A stretch of 64,000 nucleotides of DNA from Acidobacteriota bacterium (lineage in GTDB: Bacteria > Acidobacteriota > JAAYUB01): positions 16,341 through 80,340 of the forward strand of contig JAGNHB010000021.1 in the NCBI GenBank assembly GCA_018001935.1, given 5' to 3'. The notes under the pieces are model-generated. The model saw nothing but the letters and a program-made list of their open reading frames with translations. It was not told the origin of the DNA and did no database searches. This document shows, in pieces, positions 59,401 through 64,000 of this stretch. Position numbers and translations under genes: made by a program. Within the stretch, counting starts at the first letter, position 1. Every line of letters begins with the position of its first letter.

Positions 59401-62400
59401 GACTGTCGAGGTCGGCAAGTCCCTGGACGCCGCCTGGGGTACCGGCTACGACCGTGGGCGCTGCTTCGTGGAGATCTGGCGCGACCGGGAGATGCTGAAA
59501 AAATTCTGGACCGCGCCCGGCGTCACCTGGGAATCTTTCCGCTTCCCCGTGGACGACCGGCTTCGCGGCGGCTTCGCGGTGCGCCTGACCCAGGTCCGGG
59601 AGAACCGGGACTACACCGAGACCCACTGGGTCCAGGTTCCCTGGGACACCAAGGAACTCGACCTCTCCTTCGAAACCTTCCGCTCCGCCCTCGAGCCGGG
59701 CGCGAAGGAAACCTTCCGGGTCAAGGTGAAGGGCAAGACGGCGGGAACGGTGGCGGCGGAGATGGCGGCGGCCCTCTACGACGCGTCGCTGGACCAGTTC
59801 TACGGCCACGGGTGGTACGGCTTCGGCTTCCTCCGGAGCAACCGGTTCTTCGGCAGCCAGCGCTTCGCCAACGCCGCCCAGCGGTTCAACGTCTGGCGGG
59901 ACGCCTGGAACGCGCTGAGCCCCTACCCGAAGATCACCTACGTCCACATGCCCGAGAACCTCACCGAGGACTACTTCTACTACGGCCGGGTGATGGCCCA
60001 GTCCGCGGATGCGCGGAAAGACAATTTCGCGGACGGCGTAGCCCGCGAAAGCACCGGCATGGACTTCAAGGCCAAGGGCGGCGCCGGTTTGGGTGCGGGG
60101 TCGGGGTTTCTCGGCGGGATGGTCGGCGAGAAGGAGGAGTCGGGCAGTCGGAACGAGCTGTCGGACCTGGCCAAGCCCGCCGCTCCCCTTTCCTCCACGA
60201 CGACCCCTGCCCCGGCCCTGGACGAGGTGAAGGCTCGGGCCAACCTCGCCGAGACCGCCTTCTTCTTCCCCAGCCTCCTGACAGATCCGGACGGCGGCGT
60301 CACCCTCGAGTTCACCATGCCCGAGGCGCTGACCAAGTGGAAGTTCATCGGCATCGCCCACACCAAGGACTGCCGCTCCGGGACCCTGGTGAACCACCTC
60401 GTCACCCGCAAGAACCTGATGGTCCAGCCCAACGCCCCGCGCTTCGTGCGGGAGGGCGACGTCCTGGAGTTCACGGCCCGGGTGACCAACCTCTCCAAGG
60501 ACACCCAGTCGGGGAGGGTCCGCCTGGAGTTTGCCGACCTGGCCACCGACGCGAAGATGGACGACAAGCTCGCGCTGGCCGACCGGGAGCAGGCGTTCGA
60601 GGTCCCCGCGGGCGAGAGCCGGGCCTTCTCCTGGCGCCTGTCGGTCCCCGTGGGGGCGCCGCCCCTGCGCTACACCGTCAAGGCCGCGGCCGTGGCGTGC
60701 AGCGACGGCGAGACGGGGGCGCTCCCGGTGCTCTCCTCGCGCCTCTTCGTGTCCGAGTCGCTGCCGCTGTGGGCCCGGGGGCCGGAGACGCGCACCTTCC
60801 GCTTCGACCGCCTCCGGGAGGTCGGGGCGCCGGGTTCCACCCTGGAGCCGGTCCGGCTGGCGGTGCAGATGACCTCCAACCCGGCTTGGTACGCCGTCCA
60901 GGCGCTCCCCTTCCTGCTGGAGTTCCCCTACGAGTGCTCGGAGCAGGTCTTCAACCGCCTCTACGCCAACAGCCTGGCGGGGCGCATCGCCAACTCCAAC
61001 CCGCGCATCCGGCAGATCTTCGACGCGTGGAAGGGGACGGACGCCTTGAAGTCCAACCTGGAGAAGAACGAGGACCTCAAGTCCGCCCTGCTGCAGGAGA
61101 CGCCGTGGGTCCTGGACGCGAAGGACGAGTCGGCGGCGAAGCGCCGGGTGGGGCTCCTCTTCGACGCCAACACCCTGGAAAGTGGGGTGAAGCGCGCTTG
61201 GAACAAGCTGAAGAATTTGCAACTGGACAACGGCGCCTGGCCCTGGTTCCCCGGCGGTCGCCCCGACCCGTTCATCACGCTGACGGTGGTGACGGGCTTC
61301 GGCCGGCTGCGGCACCTGGACGTCAAGGTGGACGAAGAGCCGGCTGTGAAGGCCCTGGCCTACCTCGACCGTTGGATCGTGGAGATCTACCGCTCCATCG
61401 TCATCCGGGACGCCAACCACCTGACGCCCCTGGTGGCCCACTACCTCTACGCCCGGTCCTTCTTCCTCAAGGACCGGCCGTTCGAGGGGGACATCAAGGA
61501 GGCCGTGGACTACTACCTCGGGCAGTCACGGAAGTACTGGCTGGAGCTGAACAGCCGCCTCTGCCAGGCGGAACTCTCCCTGGCCCTCCACCGGCTGGGG
61601 GACGCCCTCACCGCGCGGAAGATCCTGGCCTCCCTCAAGGAGCGGAGCGTATCCACGCCGGAGCTGGGGATGTTCTGGCGGGAGGACGAGCTGTCCTGGT
61701 GGTGGTGGCGGGCGCCCATCGAGACCCAGGCCATGGTGATCGAGGCCCTGGGCGAGGTGACGGCGGACGCTCCGGCGGTGGAGGATTGCAAGGTCTGGCT
61801 CCTCAAGCAGAAGCAGGCGCGGGACTGGAAGACCACCAAGGCCACCGCCGACGCCGTCTACGCGCTGCTCCTCCGGGGCGACGACCTGCTCAAGAGCACG
61901 GAGATCGTCCAGGTGAAGCTGGGGTCCGAGACCGTGAAACCCTCGGCGGTGGAGGCGGGAACGGGTTACTGGCAGGAGCGCTGGGCGGGCCCGGCGGTCA
62001 AGCCCGAGTACGCCGACGTGACGGTGGTGAAGACCGACCCGGGGATCGCCTGGGGCGGCGTCCACTTCCAGTACTTCGAGGACATGGCGAAGGTGACCCC
62101 GCACGCCACGAACCTCTCCCTGGAGAAGACGCTCTTCGTCAAGCGCGACTCGGACAAGGGGCCGACCCTTGAGCCGGTCACCGGGCCGCTGCGGGTGGGG
62201 GACCTGGTGACGGTGCGGGTGGTGCTGCGCACGGACCGGGACATGGAGTACGTCCACCTGAAGGACCTTCGGGGGAGCGGCTTCGAGCCCACCAGTGTCC
62301 TCTCGGGCTACCGGTACCAGGACGGGCTGTGGTACTACCAGTCCACCCGCGACACGGCGTCCCACTTCTTCATCGACTACCTCCCGAAGGGGACGTACGT

Positions 62401-62524
62401 TTTCGAGTACACCCTCCGGGTCCAGCTCCGCGGCCGCTACCAGAGCGGCATGGCCGAGATCGGGTGCATGTACGCCCCGGAGTTCGGCAGCCACTCGGGG
62501 AGCATGTGGGTGGAGGTGGAGTAG
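56450..62524 (+). CDS. Alpha-2-macroglobulin family protein with thioester
   Basis: A 2024-residue exported protein. AAGGAGGG precedes the ATG at 56450; the frame upstream is not coding. The signal peptide (residues 1-22) has no lipobox, so it is soluble in the periplasm rather than a lipoprotein. Residues about 25-370 are helical, about 515-600 are a carboxypeptidase-regulatory-like domain (GLVVDAVTGEPVEGATVSL), and macroglobulin domains follow (SIYRPGQTVYFKG near 615; ETAFFFPSLLTD near 1268). The thioester CSEQ is at C1496-Q1499, followed by a helical thioester domain (about 1480-1800). Bacterial homologs trap peptidases covalently. No PBP1C partner is adjacent. An in-frame repeat insertion lies at residues about 379-399. 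Confidence 0.95.
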   Translation: MKRTLFGILTLVCLVAATAAAAGPQTPVSPKSVTDTRALWNEVNKAVSDGLPKTAVEKLDLILASAKDRGDRAEWMRATGLKTVLEANIQGNKPEEKITRLQALIAGAPEDARPLLKVLLADWYWQYFRHNRWRFLQRTRTAALDEKDFTTWDLPKLFETIDRLFQEVLAGAEGLKKTPVETFAGFLEPGTTDPKLRPTVYDFVSFEALAFYTAGEQAGARPEDAFEIAADSPAFGPRADFLAWAPPGGNADSPKVRALRLFQDVLRFHEADGNRAAVVDADLQRLRYVKNVAYGEGKNDRLIERLRELADEAANLEVFSLVQSALGRAWHEKGDFVKARDAALEGERRFPKSLGAQACRHLVDQVEAKSLSITGEKIVPTGRPDPGAAVSTGRPGPGEIQAAHATLRLTYRNCTRLWFRVVPDAWDAFFNAEYGHPNQLDAVRCNELLSRTPARAWTVDLPETPDYKPRTRDVAVPSLEPGYYRVFVSSGPRFTEAEHLQTTWLWVSSLALVVRPGYDQVDGLVVDAVTGEPVEGATVSLVVRKGSRFQFGPARVTAADGYYRFGLKGTSYSEMHVHARKGATELFDDGGTWVSRWQPEEKEQTVFFTDRSIYRPGQTVYFKGICVSADKDAGTYEVLPGRTVVVRFLDVNAQEVARQTLTTNDFGSFNGSFTAPADRLAGQMRLECEGPRGQGYFRVEEYKRPTFRVEVALPAEQVKLGAGVTVKGTATAYTGAPMDGASVRFRVVRTVRWPSFYSWFRPWRAAPAQEIAHGTVTTGKDGAFKVDFVAKPDPSVAEADDPAFVFAVYADVTDAAGETRSGAVSLTLGYKGFELALNASEPRPEGDVPFKLRLFARTLDGMTLPAAGTLRVIRLKEPPQPVRKSYLREMYGETEDPGAEDKFPDNWARWPDDRNVWEKAFETDGKTPAEPELSLPPGVYRVEAVAKDRDGKMVKTLLPLLVLPGWKASRCEVRLPFLTAVKSTTVEVGKSLDAAWGTGYDRGRCFVEIWRDREMLKKFWTAPGVTWESFRFPVDDRLRGGFAVRLTQVRENRDYTETHWVQVPWDTKELDLSFETFRSALEPGAKETFRVKVKGKTAGTVAAEMAAALYDASLDQFYGHGWYGFGFLRSNRFFGSQRFANAAQRFNVWRDAWNALSPYPKITYVHMPENLTEDYFYYGRVMAQSADARKDNFADGVARESTGMDFKAKGGAGLGAGSGFLGGMVGEKEESGSRNELSDLAKPAAPLSSTTTPAPALDEVKARANLAETAFFFPSLLTDPDGGVTLEFTMPEALTKWKFIGIAHTKDCRSGTLVNHLVTRKNLMVQPNAPRFVREGDVLEFTARVTNLSKDTQSGRVRLEFADLATDAKMDDKLALADREQAFEVPAGESRAFSWRLSVPVGAPPLRYTVKAAAVACSDGETGALPVLSSRLFVSESLPLWARGPETRTFRFDRLREVGAPGSTLEPVRLAVQMTSNPAWYAVQALPFLLEFPYECSEQVFNRLYANSLAGRIANSNPRIRQIFDAWKGTDALKSNLEKNEDLKSALLQETPWVLDAKDESAAKRRVGLLFDANTLESGVKRAWNKLKNLQLDNGAWPWFPGGRPDPFITLTVVTGFGRLRHLDVKVDEEPAVKALAYLDRWIVEIYRSIVIRDANHLTPLVAHYLYARSFFLKDRPFEGDIKEAVDYYLGQSRKYWLELNSRLCQAELSLALHRLGDALTARKILASLKERSVSTPELGMFWREDELSWWWWRAPIETQAMVIEALGEVTADAPAVEDCKVWLLKQKQARDWKTTKATADAVYALLLRGDDLLKSTEIVQVKLGSETVKPSAVEAGTGYWQERWAGPAVKPEYADVTVVKTDPGIAWGGVHFQYFEDMAKVTPHATNLSLEKTLFVKRDSDKGPTLEPVTGPLRVGDLVTVRVVLRTDRDMEYVHLKDLRGSGFEPTSVLSGYRYQDGLWYYQSTRDTASHFFIDYLPKGTYVFEYTLRVQLRGRYQSGMAEIGCMYAPEFGSHSGSMWVEVE

Positions 62525-63896
62525 AAGGCTGATAGGCTGAAGGCTGATAGGCTGAAGGCTGTTAGGCTGTAGTCCCTTCGAAGTAAGATCTTTGGCAAAA
62601 TTAGCAAGATTTGAGATCGACGTTGGGCTCCCACCGCTTTCAGAGCGGGGAAAACCGATGCGGGGACGGAGGAGGGAATCCCGGCAGGGTCGTCCGGCAT
62701 GCCCCGGGGCTAAAATACCCCACTGGTGCTGATCCGGTTCCGGAATCGACGTATCCGGTCTCTCGCAAAGACGCCAAGACGCAAAGCCTCGCAAAGGAAT
62801 CCCCCTTTTCCGGTTCCGGCTTTGCGAGGCTTGGCGTCTTTGCGCCTTTGCGAGAGGTAAAGACCGCCTGTGTTTTTCTGGAGCGTCCGGATGATCCGTG
62901 TCCATCCGTGTCCATCCGTGTTCATCCGTGTTCATCCGTGGTTTCTCTCCGGTTTATCCGGGTTGGGCTGTAGGCTGTAGGTCCGGAGGGGTTTCCATCG
63001 GTATCGGTATCGGGGTCGGTATCGGTATCGGTATCGCAATCGCAGCCGCAATCGGCGGCCCCCTCGGCGACGGCGGCCCGCAAGCCTCGATCTTCTCCCT
63101 TCCCGGTGGGCGGTGGCACAGTTCTTCGGGGATGTTGCCTTTCGGAGCAAGCCTGGAGGCTGCCCCGGCTCCCGCCGCCTTCGGGGCGGGTCTGTCCTGG
63201 CGAGGCGGTGTCTTGTCCCCGGGGCGGCGCCGCGGACGCCCGCCACGTCGTCGCGGTCCTGCTGCGATTCCCCAGCGTCCGCGGCTTGCCCCGGCCTGAA
63301 ACGCCTTTCCCCTTCGGGGAATTGGGGAGGGGGGGACACAAATCAAATCGGGGTCGGGCGTTCGCGGTGCCCAGCCGGGGTCGGGCGTTCGCGGTGCCCA
63401 ACCGGGGCTGGCGCTTCGGGGGCCCTTGTCCTCCCCGAAGGGGAGGGGCGTCCCAGCCGGGGGCCAGACGCGGGCGCCGGCCGCGAACGTGCAACGGGCC
63501 GTTCGTTCCGGGCGCCCGCGTCGACGCCCCCGGAACGCGGCAGCGGGCGGAGCCGACGCACCCTGAAAGGGTGCGGGGAAGGCGGTTTTTCCCGGCCGCT
63601 GCTCCCCGGACCGGAAGGCCGCACCCGGAGAGACCGCCCCGCAACTCAGCTTGCAGCGTTCGTGTAGCCCCTTTGGGGGTTTTCCCTTACGCCCCGGCGG
63701 GGCGCCGGAAGGAATGTGCCGGAAAGCGGGACGATCGTATCCTGTCAGACGAGCGACCACGCTTTTCCACCGCCGCCTCCGGGGCGCAAGGGTCTTCAAA
63801 CGGACTGCAACCGGCGGGAGCACCCCCGGGGGAACACCCGCCGGCTAACATCCTTTATCCTTTCGGGATAAAACCCAAAATCCGCGAAGTTAATAA
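62525..63896. repeat. Repeat island without genes
   Basis: In order: a (TAGGCTG)n/(TGATAGGC)n heptamer array directly at the macroglobulin stop (62522-62573). Next is a long inverted repeat with CTCTCGCAAAGACGCC arms (62758-62864). Five tandem 10-bp TCCATCCGTG units lie at 62891-62940. A second heptamer plus GGTATC hexamer array lies at 62967-63052. Two 27-bp direct repeats lie at 63350-63403, then GC hairpins. Frames in this stretch are low-complexity and I do not call them genes. Confidence 0.8.
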
Positions 63897-64000
63897 CTAT
63901 GTGACCGGCGGAGGCGGCACCTTGAGTTTCTCCAAGAGCGTGCGCTGGCGTTTGGTCATTTCCGTCAGGTACGATTTACCGCTCGTCATTTCGACGGAGC
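63897..64000 (-). CDS. 3' end of an unidentified minus-strand gene (partial)
   Basis: The minus strand is open from the window edge to a TAG at 63899-63897, encoding 33 residues with the motif TEMTKRQRTLLEKLK and ending PPPPVT. Codon use and a basic helix look like a real protein end. I do not recognise the family; a transposase or helix-rich protein is possible. Confidence 0.4.
   Translation of the reverse strand, partial: SVEMTSGKSYLTEMTKRQRTLLEKLKVPPPPVT

Noticed and set aside
56534..61441. A 1635-codon minus-strand frame inside the macroglobulin gene
   Set aside because: Antisense shadow of a strongly conserved gene, with no family motifs.
59197..62172. A 991-codon forward frame overlapping the macroglobulin gene
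   Set aside because: Another frame of the same gene, rich in Arg/Gly/Pro, without motifs.
62922..63823. Minus-strand frames of 240 and 289 codons in the repeat island
   Set aside because: They are low-complexity translations of repeats, with no Shine-Dalgarno, domain or consistent codon use.
63897..64000. Insertion-sequence end
   Set aside because: Only 33 residues are visible and no inverted terminal repeat could be matched, so no transposase is claimed.

Overview
The window is GC-rich, Gram-negative bacterial chromosome, and long antisense shadow ORFs are common. Outer-membrane proteins (a TonB-dependent receptor, a FadL-like porin), a periplasmic alpha-2-macroglobulin, an S46 dipeptidyl-peptidase, dockerin-tagged exported proteins and very large multi-domain secreted proteins point to a free-living heterotroph that exports many proteins. 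Lineage cannot be proven from the sequence alone. The mix of S46 peptidase, DUF1566/dockerin proteins, Gly/Cys-tailed membrane protein and abundant two-component genes would suit an Acidobacteriota-type or related environmental bacterium (inference). I found no rRNA, tRNA, prophage or CRISPR array.

Layout. 1-5.2 kb: end of a sensor kinase, its LytTR response regulator, an unknown secreted protein, an S46 peptidase and a methyltransferase. 5.2-9.7 kb: repeats, a small CxxC/coiled-coil protein, and a minus-strand three-gene operon of a membrane protein with a Gly-Cys tail, a nucleotidyltransferase-fold protein and a radical SAM/SPASM enzyme. This is the best candidate for an undescribed peptide- or protein-modification system. 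9.9-18 kb: exported M35-type metallopeptidase, DUF1573-pullulanase fusion, methyltransferase, DUF1566/dockerin protein and TPR protein. 18-29 kb: dockerin-tagged amidohydrolase, a collapsed antitoxin/PIN-toxin fusion, a BtuB-like TonB receptor under a cobalamin riboswitch, an exported FGE-like protein and a FadL-like porin. 29-36.5 kb: one 2457-residue exported protein (RCC1, Ig-like, beta-helix, FG-GAP/VCBS, repeated C-terminal modules). 36.7-43 kb: housekeeping genes (queA, YihY family, a small metal-site protein, coaE, SMUG-type glycosylase) and a hybrid histidine kinase. 43-50 kb: exported M12B-like metallopeptidase, PAP2 phosphatase, GNAT, RluA-family pseudouridine synthase. 50-56 kb: an Mla-type ABC ATPase with a histidine kinase and an NtrC-type activator, then an AAA/DUF4143 ATPase. 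56-62.5 kb: alpha-2-macroglobulin with an intact thioester. 62.5-64 kb: a repeat island and the 3' end of an unidentified minus-strand gene.

Two themes run through the window. First, much of the coding capacity is for exported proteins that break down or bind macromolecules (peptidases, pullulanase, dockerin proteins, macroglobulin), with several signalling systems. Second, the intergenic spaces carry a rich set of dispersed repeats: (TAGGCTG)n heptamers that place stop codons in all three frames just after genes, GGTATC/GCAATC hexamers, AAAGGACC-type arrays, an 84-bp element with CGCAAAAAGT termini in three copies, and several long inverted repeats. Many of these sit at gene 3' ends.
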